The translations under genes were made by a program, and so were the position numbers. Below are positions 15,392 to 24,300 of a stretch of 64,000 bases of DNA, piece by piece. Under the pieces are notes generated by a model. The model was not told the DNA's origin. It was given only the letters and a program-made list of their open reading frames with translations, and made no database searches. This DNA comes from an uncultured Algibacter sp. Lineage in GTDB: Bacteria; Bacteroidota; Bacteroidia; Flavobacteriales; Flavobacteriaceae. The stretch lies in assembly GCF_947487605.1 (NCBI RefSeq), contig NZ_CANKXK010000012.1:1-64000 (forward strand), written 5' to 3'. The stretch's first letter is position 1, and every line of letters starts with the position of its first letter.

Positions 15392-15741
15392 AAGAAAAGC
15401 TATTAATTTTGAAACCATAATCTCCCTATTAAACAAAAAGTTATTATTTCTTCTATCAAATCTGACCTTAATAATAATTATTTGTCGAATTTAGAGGTGC
15501 CTAAAAGGGGAAGTCTACATTTTTAAGGAAACCTACATTAGGTAGTGATTAAATTATACTTACCAGAAGTGCTTTATTGTTTGATTATTCAGGTATTTTA
15601 GTATATTTAAAAATTACTAAATTACTTTTTTGTATTTACGACTTAAGAAATTTAATACTGTTAGTATATTTTGTTAGAATAATGAACTTTTTAAATATAC
15701 AAGCAATAGATAAAATTAGGATTAGAGAAGAAATTAAAATA
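15392..15741. other. Gene-free stretch before the ketoisomerase gene
   Basis: The 350 bases beyond the promoter of the minus-strand glycosyltransferase hold no convincing gene. An open frame from TTG 15577 runs into the fdtA-like gene, but its 55 extra residues are hydrophobic and unlike any FdtA N-terminus, so I treat it as non-coding leader. No clear promoter for the downstream gene was found. Confidence 0.5.
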
Positions 15742-16158
15742 ATGAAACTTAATATAGTTAACTCAAAAATTATAGATATTCCAAAAATTGTTGATGCAAA
15801 AGGACGCGGAAATATGGGAGTAATAGAAAAAGAAGTTATTCCATTTAATATTAATAGGGTATACTACTTATACGATGTTCCAAGCGGAGAAACAAGAGGG
15901 GGGCATGCTCACAAAGATCAGCTAGAGTTACTTATAGCATTAAGTGGTAGTTTTGAGGTGATTTTAGATGATGGAATAAAAAAGGAAAAAGTAATGTTGA
16001 ATAACCCAAATAAAGGCTTAATCATACCTACAATGACATGGCGTGAACTAGAGAATTTCTCTTCTGGAGCAGTTTGTTTGGTAATAGCTTCTGATGTATA
16101 TATAGAGGAGGATTATATTAGGGATTATAGAACTTTTGAATTATCTGTAGTCCGTTAG
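15742..16158 (+). CDS. FdtA/QdtA-type dTDP-6-deoxyhexose 3,4-ketoisomerase
   Basis: This 138-residue cupin (WxcM-like) converts dTDP-4-keto-6-deoxyglucose into the 3-keto isomer. Signatures are RVYYLYDVPSGETRGGHAHK, with the HAHK histidines of the active site, then the LELLIALSGSFEVILDDG strand pair and a GLIIPTMTWRELENFSSGAVCLV region. Length fits FdtA (about 139) when the ATG at 15742 is used. Its product is the substrate of the aminotransferase at 11156. FdtA and QdtA differ only in the C4 stereochemistry of the product and cannot be told apart here. The dTDP-glucose genes rmlA and rmlB are not in the window. Confidence 0.88.
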   Translation: MKLNIVNSKIIDIPKIVDAKGRGNMGVIEKEVIPFNINRVYYLYDVPSGETRGGHAHKDQLELLIALSGSFEVILDDGIKKEKVMLNNPNKGLIIPTMTWRELENFSSGAVCLVIASDVYIEEDYIRDYRTFELSVVR

Positions 16159-16231
16159 CAGGTTGTATTTTTTTAAGATTTCTTCAATAATACTGGTTAA
16201 TAGTACTATTGATATTTCAGTAATTGTTATA

Positions 16232-16258
16232 CTGTTTGTTAAAAATGGAAACAAACAG
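16232..16258. other. Hairpin in the gap after the ketoisomerase gene
   Basis: A 9-bp perfect inverted repeat (CTGTTTGTT at 16232-16240, AACAAACAG at 16250-16258) is not followed by a T-run, so it is not a standard terminator. It could protect a 3' end. The rest of the 174-base gap shows nothing else. Confidence 0.35.
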
Positions 16259-16332
16259 ATAAGGCTTTAAGGGTTAAAATAAATCCATCAACTTTAAACC
16301 TTAGATAGTTTTTTAGAATATAGATTTTTATA

Positions 16333-17136
16333 ATGATTTTAGAGATTCTTATCAGTACTATGAACAAAAAAGATCTTTCTTTTTTGGATAAGATGTTTGT
16401 TAATAATAACCTTAATAATTTTCAAATTCTAATTATAAATCAAACTACCCCTAATTATATTCTTAAATCTAGTTTAAATAATATTCGCATTATTAATACT
16501 TTTGAATATGGCCTTTCAAAGAGCAGAAATTTAGCTATTGAAAATGCCATAGGTGATATTTGCTTAATAGCAGATGATGATGTAGAATACGTTAAAGGTT
16601 TTAAAAAAATAATTACAGATGCATATATACTTCATAATAATGCAGGGGCTATAATATTTAATTCTGAAATAAATGGATATTTAAGAAACCCTAAATATCT
16701 TTTGCAATCGAAAAGAGTAACAAGAATTAAGGAATGTTTTAGTGTAACTTCTGTGGACATTTCTTTTCGTAGGAAATATATTCAGAATTCTAATATTAAA
16801 TTTAATGTATTAATGGGTTTGAACAGTCCTTTTATGTCGGGAGAAGAGTTTGTGTTTTTGAATGATATCCTAAAACAAACTAAAATATATTATAAGGATA
16901 AATTAATTTTGCGCCATAGTGAAATAAGTACAGGAACAAAAATTAGTCTGATGCAGATTATTCCAAATTATGCAATTCAGTATCATTTGGTATATCCAAA
17001 TATGTTTTATTTTAAAGTAGTGAAATTGATAATTCATTTATTATTTAGGAGAGAGATAAGTATTTCTAAAATTCATCTAATATTCTCAATGTGTTTAAAG
17101 GCCAGAAATAAATATTTAAAATTATTAACTAACTAA
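16333..17136 (+). CDS. Glycosyltransferase family 2-like protein
   Basis: This 267-residue GT-A-fold protein has a divergent N-terminus (ILEILISTMNKKDLSFL), the YGLSKSRNLAIENAIGDICLIADDDVEYVKGF core, in which the ADDD triplet near residue 81 is the metal-binding DxD, and an acceptor side with the GEEFVFLNDILK motif (an ED-type base). It probably transfers a hexose to the lipid-linked repeat unit. It is a single gene between two gaps and is convergent with the next glycosyltransferase (7 bases). Confidence 0.78.
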   Translation: MILEILISTMNKKDLSFLDKMFVNNNLNNFQILIINQTTPNYILKSSLNNIRIINTFEYGLSKSRNLAIENAIGDICLIADDDVEYVKGFKKIITDAYILHNNAGAIIFNSEINGYLRNPKYLLQSKRVTRIKECFSVTSVDISFRRKYIQNSNIKFNVLMGLNSPFMSGEEFVFLNDILKQTKIYYKDKLILRHSEISTGTKISLMQIIPNYAIQYHLVYPNMFYFKVVKLIIHLLFRREISISKIHLIFSMCLKARNKYLKLLTN

Positions 17137-17143
17137 TAAACAG

Positions 17144-18082
17144 CTATTTATAAGCCGTCAAATACAAATTGGCTCTCAATAACCAACGTTGTACTGTTTT
17201 GGCAATTTTCAATATACTCGTAGGAGAGTTTAAAAGCAGTTTTTGTTTTAAGTTCAAATTCTTTAAATCAATTTCTTTTTTTAATTTTTGGTATAAGTTA
17301 AATTGATTATTAATTTTACATCTTATTGCAAGTGCGTATCTATTAATATCTAAATATAATTTTAATTCTTGATTTGATTTTTCTTCTGTACGGTAGTTAT
17401 TAATAAATTTATATCTTACTTCATTAGTTTCCTGCTTTGACAAGCTATTGTCTATGAAAATATTATATGTCATAGTAATTTTAGGGTTGAAACACACTTT
17501 ATATTTCAATGCAAAGCGAATCCATAAGTCAATGTCTTCAGCAATTTCAAAATTCGTGTTATAACCTCCTAGATCTATAAAATACTTTTTTGAAAATGTA
17601 ACTGAAGAAGACGAAGGAATAAAGTTAATAATATTGGCTTTAAAAAAGTCTTCGACTATCAGGCATTCATTGTTGTAATCAAAATTAAAAGTAGCTGGCT
17701 TAACAAAATTTTCATTATAATTAATTTCATAATTATTACAAAATAATCCAGCTTGAGGAAAGGTATCAATAAGTTTTTTCAATTCCTGAAGATGATCTTC
17801 ATACCATAAATCATCGGCATCAATGAGTGCAACGTATTCAGAGTTTGCCTTTTCAATGCCAAAGTTTCTGGCTACTGATGCACCTTGATTGTTTTGAGTA
17901 TAAACTTTTAACCTATTATCATTGAACTGTTCAACTACCTGTAAACTGTTGTCAGTACTACCATCGTCAATTAAAATTATCTCAAAATCTTTAAAGGATT
18001 GATTAAAAACACTTTTTAAAGTATCTTCTATATAATCTTCTTTGTTGTAAAGCGGTATAATTACACTAAAGAAAGGCGTCAT
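17144..18082 (-). CDS. Glycosyltransferase family 2
   Basis: The 312 residues begin with the textbook GT2 pattern FFSVIIPLYNKEDYIEDTL, followed by FEIILIDDGSTDNSL, QGASVARNFGIEKANSEYVALIDADD (DAD as DxD near residue 90) and the ETAEDIDLWIR-like FEIAEDIDLWIRFAL acceptor motif. The C-terminal 100 residues are helical and basic, as in membrane-associated enzymes. The role is transfer of a sugar in the cluster's repeat unit; the sugar cannot be named. It faces away from the gene at 18199, and the 116-base gap between them contains one -7 box for each direction. Confidence 0.85.
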   Translation of the reverse strand: MTPFFSVIIPLYNKEDYIEDTLKSVFNQSFKDFEIILIDDGSTDNSLQVVEQFNDNRLKVYTQNNQGASVARNFGIEKANSEYVALIDADDLWYEDHLQELKKLIDTFPQAGLFCNNYEINYNENFVKPATFNFDYNNECLIVEDFFKANIINFIPSSSSVTFSKKYFIDLGGYNTNFEIAEDIDLWIRFALKYKVCFNPKITMTYNIFIDNSLSKQETNEVRYKFINNYRTEEKSNQELKLYLDINRYALAIRCKINNQFNLYQKLKKEIDLKNLNLKQKLLLNSPTSILKIAKTVQRWLLRANLYLTAYK

Positions 18083-18100
18083 ATTTTTTGTTTAAGAAAA

Positions 18101-18108
18101 CAAATTTA
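18101..18108 (-). promoter_or_regulatory. Promoter -7 box of the GT2 gene
   Basis: The minus-strand reading is TAAATTTG, a match to TAnnTTTG, 18 bases before the ATG. No TTG at -33 spacing was seen. Confidence 0.4.
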
Positions 18109-18184
18109 ATTTAATATATGTTAGCGAAAAGTTATTTTAGATGTATTTTATGCTTATAGAAAAGGTCGAATAGTACAAATAGTT

Positions 18185-18192
18185 TACTTTTG
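18185..18192 (+). promoter_or_regulatory. Promoter -7 box before the GT-C-like gene
   Basis: TACTTTTG matches TAnnTTTG and ends 6 bases before the ATG at 18199, so transcription would begin at or next to the start codon and the mRNA would be leaderless or nearly so. No -33 TTG at usual spacing. Confidence 0.4.
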
Positions 18193-18198
18193 CTTGGT

Positions 18199-19482
18199 AT
18201 GACATTAAGAGATAATAATATAGAAAAAAAAGTTAAAATTACCATTTATATTTTAACTTTTGTTTTTGTTTTAGTTATTGGACCTAAGTATTATCCAGAT
18301 AGTTATGCTCATATGGATATGCTAATTAACAGGTCGGTGTTATATTCGTTAATAGTGAATATACCTAAAATTATTATAGGTGACCACAATGGGTATGTTA
18401 TGATTGCTATACATCATATAGTTTTTGTTTTAAGTGTTGAGTATTTTTTAGTGAAATGTAAAAAGTTTTTATGCTTTTCTAATTTTTCTCACCTTTTATT
18501 AGTTTTTGTTTTTTGTTTTTTTGCACTATTTGTTTACCCTTTTATTAACTTTATATTGTCTGAAACGATTGCTTTTCCATTATTGATAGTGTGTTTAGGG
18601 TTGTTGATTGAATTATGGAGAAAAAAAGCCAATAAACAGCTAGCTTTTTTTGCGCTGTTTTTTTTCTTGTTAATACTTACTAGAAGCCAGTTTGTTGTTA
18701 TATTATTGCCTTTTTTTATTCTATTTGTGATTAAAATTAAATCATTTATTAATGATAAGTTGACACTTTTAATTTTATTAGTTATAATTTCAATCCCTTT
18801 TTTATCAAAAGTAACAGAAAATTCTTATTATAATTTAGTTTTAAAAGAAGATATAAGTTATACTATGACTTATGTTCATTTAATATCGGCACCTTTTTAT
18901 GTGGCTTCTATTGAAGATCAATCTTTATTTTCTAATAAAGAAGAACGTTCGTTTTTTATAAGGACAAAACAATTCTTGGATAGCCAGAACTTAAGTTATA
19001 ATTATAGTAAGGCTAAAAATTTAGATGAATTTGATTATTATCAAAACAATTTTACAAAAATTTGTAACACAACAATTCACGAGGCTAATATGTCTTATTA
19101 CGAAAATAAGGGAGTAAGTTTTTATAATCAACATAGGAAGGTAGACATGCTTACAACTAAAATGTTTTTTCCTTTATTGAAGAAGAATTTTAAAAAATGG
19201 CTAGTAATTGTTTATAAAGGCTTTAAAAAAGGGTTGGGTAGAAGCCACGGTATATTGTTGCTAGGTTTAATATTTATGCTATCAATACTTTTTTTAAGGT
19301 ATGATTTAAAAAGTTTGTCAATATTTTTTTTAGGCATTTTAATTTTAAAGCTAACCCTACATTTGCTTATAGCGATTTCTGTGCATAGTATTCACCGATA
19401 TTTATTTTATTTTGATTGGTTTATTCCTATGTTTTTAGTTATTATTGGAGACAAGGTAATTAGCTTAAAAAAAACAATTTAG
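18199..19482 (+). CDS. Multi-spanning membrane protein, GT-C-like
   Basis: About 427 residues with some ten membrane helices and one long external loop (about residues 220-310). The YYPDSYAHMDM stretch after the first helix, the ILTRSQFVVILLPFF segment and the C-terminal HRYLFYFDWFIPMFL segment recall GT-C membrane glycosyltransferases that use polyprenyl-phosphate sugars; an O-antigen polymerase is the alternative. I chose ATG 18199 over TTG 18190. It lies one base before the GT2 gene that encodes a polyprenyl-phosphate glycosyltransferase-like enzyme, which would supply such a donor, and this supports the GT-C reading. Confidence 0.55.
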   Translation: MTLRDNNIEKKVKITIYILTFVFVLVIGPKYYPDSYAHMDMLINRSVLYSLIVNIPKIIIGDHNGYVMIAIHHIVFVLSVEYFLVKCKKFLCFSNFSHLLLVFVFCFFALFVYPFINFILSETIAFPLLIVCLGLLIELWRKKANKQLAFFALFFFLLILTRSQFVVILLPFFILFVIKIKSFINDKLTLLILLVIISIPFLSKVTENSYYNLVLKEDISYTMTYVHLISAPFYVASIEDQSLFSNKEERSFFIRTKQFLDSQNLSYNYSKAKNLDEFDYYQNNFTKICNTTIHEANMSYYENKGVSFYNQHRKVDMLTTKMFFPLLKKNFKKWLVIVYKGFKKGLGRSHGILLLGLIFMLSILFLRYDLKSLSIFFLGILILKLTLHLLIAISVHSIHRYLFYFDWFIPMFLVIIGDKVISLKKTI

Positions 19483-19483
19483 T

Positions 19484-20596
19484 ATGGAGATAGAATTATC
19501 TATTGTTATGCCGTGTTTAAATGAAGCTGAGACTATTACAAGTTGTATTGAAAAAGCAAAATCTTTTTTATATAAAAATAAGATAAATGGAGAAATTATA
19601 ATTGGAGATAATGGTAGTGTAGATGGTTCGCAAAAACTTGCTATAGATGCAGGCGCTCAAGTAGTTACGGTAAATGAAAAAGGATATGGTAATGCTACCA
19701 GAGAAGCTATTAAGAATGCCAAAGGGAAATATATTATAACAGCTGATACTGATGATAGCCATGATTTGCTCGGACTTATGCCTTTTTTAGAGAAGTTGAG
19801 GCAAGGTAATGACCTAGTGATGGGTAATCGTTTCAAAGGCGAGAAAATACCTGAAGCTATGTCATTTTTACACCGTTATATAGGGAATCCAATTCTATCA
19901 GGTATTGGAAATGTTTTTTTTAAAACTAAAGTAGGAGATTTTCATTGTGGGCTTAGAGGAATGACAACCGAAGCATATAAGAAAATGGATTTACGTACTT
20001 CTGGAATGGAATTTGCATCAGAAATTGTTGTAAAAGCCTCATTAAATAAATTAAAAATAGCTGAAGTCCCAACAACGGTTTATCCATCAGGTAGATCAAG
20101 AAAACCACACTTAAGATCTTTTCCAGATGGTTGGCGTCACCTTCGATTCTTATTATTATATAGTCCAAAATGGCTATTTCTACTACCAGGAATATTTATT
20201 ATGATTTTGGGATTATTTGTGACCATTATTCTTTTATATAAAGACCAAGTTGATATGAAATGGTTGCCATTATCTATCTTTGGAATTATTGTAGGTTTTC
20301 AGTTTTGTTTATTTTATGCCCTAACCAAAATATATGCGATTAATCATAGAATTGTACCAAAACCAGAGAATTATAGTGGCTTATTTAAATTTATAAATTT
20401 AGAGAAAGGATTGACTTTTGGTAGTTTGGTGTTCGTTTTAGGAGTATTCGGGATATTTTATTCGTATTTGAATTGTGAAGTAGTTTTAGAACAATTAAAG
20501 ATTTCAATGATTTCAAGCGCACTTCTAGCAGTGGGTGTTCAAATTATTCTTTTTAGTTTTTTCTTTAGTGTTTTAGGCTTAGGAGATAAATCTTGA
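19484..20596 (+). CDS. Polyprenyl-phosphate glycosyltransferase, DPM1-like GT2
   Basis: The 370-residue protein has a GT2 domain (residues 1-225: LSIVMPCLNEAETITSCI, IIGDNGSVDGS, GYGNATREAI, the TADTDD metal site, DFHCGLRGM) and a C-terminal membrane part with four helices (about 230-365). This layout is that of enzymes moving a hexose from a nucleotide onto a polyprenyl phosphate at the inner membrane. It follows the GT-C-like gene by one base, suggesting a donor-maker and donor-user pair. The sugar is unknown. Confidence 0.85.
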   Translation: MEIELSIVMPCLNEAETITSCIEKAKSFLYKNKINGEIIIGDNGSVDGSQKLAIDAGAQVVTVNEKGYGNATREAIKNAKGKYIITADTDDSHDLLGLMPFLEKLRQGNDLVMGNRFKGEKIPEAMSFLHRYIGNPILSGIGNVFFKTKVGDFHCGLRGMTTEAYKKMDLRTSGMEFASEIVVKASLNKLKIAEVPTTVYPSGRSRKPHLRSFPDGWRHLRFLLLYSPKWLFLLPGIFIMILGLFVTIILLYKDQVDMKWLPLSIFGIIVGFQFCLFYALTKIYAINHRIVPKPENYSGLFKFINLEKGLTFGSLVFVLGVFGIFYSYLNCEVVLEQLKISMISSALLAVGVQIILFSFFFSVLGLGDKS

Positions 20597-20601
20597 ATTG
20601 A

Positions 20602-20609
20602 TATCTTTG
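20602..20609 (+). promoter_or_regulatory. Promoter -7 box of the DUF4136 lipoprotein gene
   Basis: TATCTTTG matches TAnnTTTG and would give a leader of about 65 bases. There is no TTG at the usual -33 distance. Confidence 0.4.
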
Positions 20610-20679
20610 CTTCTAATTTTTGCCTAATGTTAGTATAGTTTATACTTCTAACTGTTAATTTATATTAACTATAAAAAAG

Positions 20680-21201
20680 ATGAAAAGGACATTATATTTT
20701 TTCGTTTTACTATTATTAGTTACTACTTGTGCTCCAATTTACGTAAACTACGATTTTGAAAAAAACGCAGACTTTTCAAAATATAAAACTTACAATTATT
20801 TTGGTGATATACAGACAGGGTTGAGCGATTTAGATACAAAGCGTTTGTTGGATGTACTAGATTTAAAGATGAAAGAAAAAGGATTAACACTCTCCAATAA
20901 TCCTGATTTTTATATAGATATAAAAAGTAGCGAGTTTCAAGCAGCGCAGAGAAATACTGTTGGAGTAGGCGTTGGTGGAGGCGGTAGAAATGTTGGAGGC
21001 GGAATTTCAATTGGTTTACCTATAGGGCAAGCAAATGTTAATAGGCAAATTATATTCGATTTTGTTGATGAAGACGGTATAGGCTTGTTTTGGCAAGCAG
21101 TGAGCGAATCTAGTTTTAATCCTAATGCTATACCAGAAAAAAGAGAAGCTAGATTATCTGCAATTGTAGAAAAAGTTTTGGCTAAATATCCACCAAAATA
21201 G
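20680..21201 (+). CDS. DUF4136 lipoprotein
   Basis: The 173-residue protein starts with a lipoprotein signal ending in a cysteine at about residue 17 (LLVTTCAPIYVNYDF). The DFSKYKTYNYF stretch, the GVGVGGGGRNVGGGISIGLP glycine-rich loop and the RLSAIVEKVLAKYPP C-terminus are typical of DUF4136, a periplasmic domain of unknown role frequent in Bacteroidota. It is probably anchored in the outer membrane. Transcribed alone; convergent with the macroglobulin gene. Confidence 0.82.
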   Translation: MKRTLYFFVLLLLVTTCAPIYVNYDFEKNADFSKYKTYNYFGDIQTGLSDLDTKRLLDVLDLKMKEKGLTLSNNPDFYIDIKSSEFQAAQRNTVGVGVGGGGRNVGGGISIGLPIGQANVNRQIIFDFVDEDGIGLFWQAVSESSFNPNAIPEKREARLSAIVEKVLAKYPPK

Positions 21202-21359
21202 TAAACCAAAAGGCCCAAGAAGTATTTTTACACCATAAAAATTTTTGAATTCATAATAATGTATATATTAGTTAGTGCGTTGAATGATAGTAAAATGTAA
21301 ATAAAGCAATCTTTAACTTTATCGAAACTAGCTTTTTAAGCTAATCCAATATTTTATAT

Positions 21360-21384
21360 CTGTCAGGTTTCTAAAAACTGACAT
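21360..21384. repeat. Hairpin between convergent genes (TGTCAG/CTGACA)
   Basis: TGTCAG (21361-21366) and CTGACA (21378-21383) form a stem that continues with one mismatch into the loop. It lies 13 bases after the macroglobulin stop. No T-run follows on the minus strand, so it is more like a dispersed hairpin repeat than a full terminator. Confidence 0.4.
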
Positions 21385-21396
21385 GTCTTGTGAAAA

Positions 21397-24300
21397 TTAT
21401 TTTATTGTAATTCTAGTGCCTTCACTATGGTTACTATATTCTGGTGCATACATGCTTTGTATAGTGGTAATGCCGTTACTCATATTACCAGCATTATTTA
21501 CTCTTAAATCATATTCGAAAACGTAAATGCCTTTTGGTAAATAGTCAAAAAAGAAATTGGTTGAAGCATCTTTTGTGCTTTCGTAATAACCCAAGCCATC
21601 TTGCCACTTATATTGGCTAAGAACATTTATAGGTTCTAAACCAGAGGCACGCATATCTTTCATGTGTATAAATTCCATGTTTCGGTCGCTTCTTAATTCT
21701 ATACGAACTCTCACTAAATCACCAACTTTTAATTGCGTGTTTTTATTAATCTCTGAAATTTCTTCACCTGTATCAGTATTCTTTTTTAAGAATAGCTTTT
21801 TCTTCAATTTCAAAGGGTGTTCCTGACTGCCGTCAGGCAGGTCTGCTGAAGTAATTTTATCCAAATCTTCAAAATATTGCCAATATAAACTTCCCCAAGC
21901 AATACCATTACCTTTTTTTGCAATGGTAACAGTTCCCATTTCTGGTTTAATTTCAGAAGAATTCCAAGCCGTTTTATAATAGCCTGTTCCAGCTTCAACT
22001 GTAACATCTTCTAATTTAGAAGGATTGATTTTTTGTCCGCCAATTATAACATCTACCATATCGGTAACCGAAAGCCAATCACTTCCTTGTAGTAATAAAA
22101 CATATATTGCTTCGGTGGTTGCTTTGGTTGTTTTCCAACGGTTTGTTTGCTTATTCTTGAGCAACCATATTTTTAAGGCATCAATAGTTTCAAGATTCTT
22201 TGCGTCGCTCTGAATAACAGATCCAGTTTCAGAAAAGACTTCAATTAACAATGCTTGTGTTTCAATTGGTGCCTGATACCAATACCATGAATTGGTGTTG
22301 GATTTCCAATACATACCTAATTCATCCGTAGTGATACTTGTTTCTTTTAATGACTTCAGAATTTTACTTGTTGTTTTTGAATCGTTCATTCTATTAGAAA
22401 CCAATGTCATTAATCCTTTTGAATATAATGAACGACTTAACCAATACTTTTGAATTTGTGTTTGATAATACTTGCTAATCTCGATAACTTCGTCTGGTTT
22501 TTTTATTTCCGGATAAAAGCTGCGCATATACAAATAGTGCAATTGTGTATAGCTTAAATGGTCTTTATTCAAATTTACATTAGCATCATACTTTCTTATG
22601 TCTTTATATTCTTTTACAAATTCATTATCCAAATAGTTGATGGCTTTTTGAATCATAGATTTTTCGTTGTTGTTCTGAATGACATTTAACTTTTTCAAAT
22701 GTCCGAAACCAGTTATAATATGCTGTGTAATGTATCGATTTTCATATCCGCCATTAAACCAAGACCAACCACCAGAAGGCATTTGATTATTTTTTAGTTT
22801 ACTAATAGCCAATTGCAATTCGTTATTCATTTTATTTAAATCGAATAAAAGTGCAATTCGTTTTTTCTGTTCGGTTTCGCTTTGTGCATCACGTAACCAA
22901 GGCGTTTCCTGAATTAAAATAGATTTGAGTTCTTGATTTTTTTCTAAGTTAGAAAGTAAAGCATCGGTGTTTCGCCATTGATTAAAAACTTCCTGAATTC
23001 TAGGGTTTGAATTTGCAATATGACTCGCCAAAGCATTAGCATAATACTTTGAGAATGTTTGTTCATTACATTCATAAGGATATTCCATTAGGTAAGGCAA
23101 CGCTTGCACTGCATACCATGCAGGGTTAGAAGTCATTTCTAAGGTAAGCTTATGGTTTTTAAGAGTTGTTGAGGTATTGGTTTTCAACTTATCTAAAGTG
23201 AATGTTTTAGTTTGATTGCTTTTAACCCACATAGGTAATGTCTCTGTCACCAACATGCGGTTATATAAAACAGGAAGTACATTTTGTTCGCCATCACTAA
23301 AAGCTTCCGATTTCGCGATTATTTTATATTGTACTGCTTGAACATCGTCTGGTATTGATAAATTCCAGGACACTTGCGTGTTGCCTTTAGCATCTACAAT
23401 AAAATCCCTCTCTGGCTTCACCATCTTTCCCGAAGGGAGAGAATTATTGGAATTGATAATGAGTTTTTGAGATATATTGTCTACTGAAACAGCATCAGTT
23501 AGAATTAAAACAGCTTGCCCCGAAAGTTGAGTTTCTGTAAGATTAGCAATTTTAGTACTTAAAGTAATTTGGTCGCCTTCACGTAAAAATCGAGGTGTGT
23601 TTGGAATTACCATAAGCTCCTTTTGGGTTATGGCTGTTAAAGATTGTGTCACACTTTCTAAAGTTTTAGTATGCGCTAACAATTGTAATTTCCATTGGGT
23701 TAAAGCTTCAGGAGTAGTGAAACTGAAACTTACGTTTCCTGCTTCATCTGTTTTTAACTGCGGAAAGAAAAAAGCTGTTTCTTGAAGGTTTTTACGAATT
23801 TTAATGTTGTTGAAGTTTGGTTTATCTTGTTCATTTTCCAAAATACTATCATGTAAATCTTCTCCTGCATTTAGTTGTTTTGCTGAATCTTTTTTCGACT
23901 TTTCACCGTAACCAACTACCACCACCTCATCTAGGTTATCATCACTTTCCATCATTAACACAGATTCTTGAACTTCCATTTCATCTGAAACAATTTGAAC
24001 ACCTGCTACGCGTCTACTAAGTGCATTGGAAACACTGGCATTACCTCTAATTCTTATAGAATGGTTGTATCTAAAACTAAACCCAAACCAATTTAATTGG
24101 TCATAGGATTGTCGGGAATAATTAGCCCGAAATCTATCTTGATATACTCTAAAATTTTGCGTACCAAAACTTTGGTTAGCATTGCTGCGGTTATTAGAAT
24201 AATATAGTGGATTGTTAATCGGGTTGAATACCCATGAATGCGATTTAAATTGATCCAGAGAGGCATCGTACATACTTGCTAATAATTCGGCACTTACTTG

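Noticed and set aside
15577-15741. N-terminal extension of the ketoisomerase from TTG 15577
   Set aside because: FdtA proteins start directly with the cupin fold; the extra residues are hydrophobic and AT-driven. ATG 15742 gives the family length.
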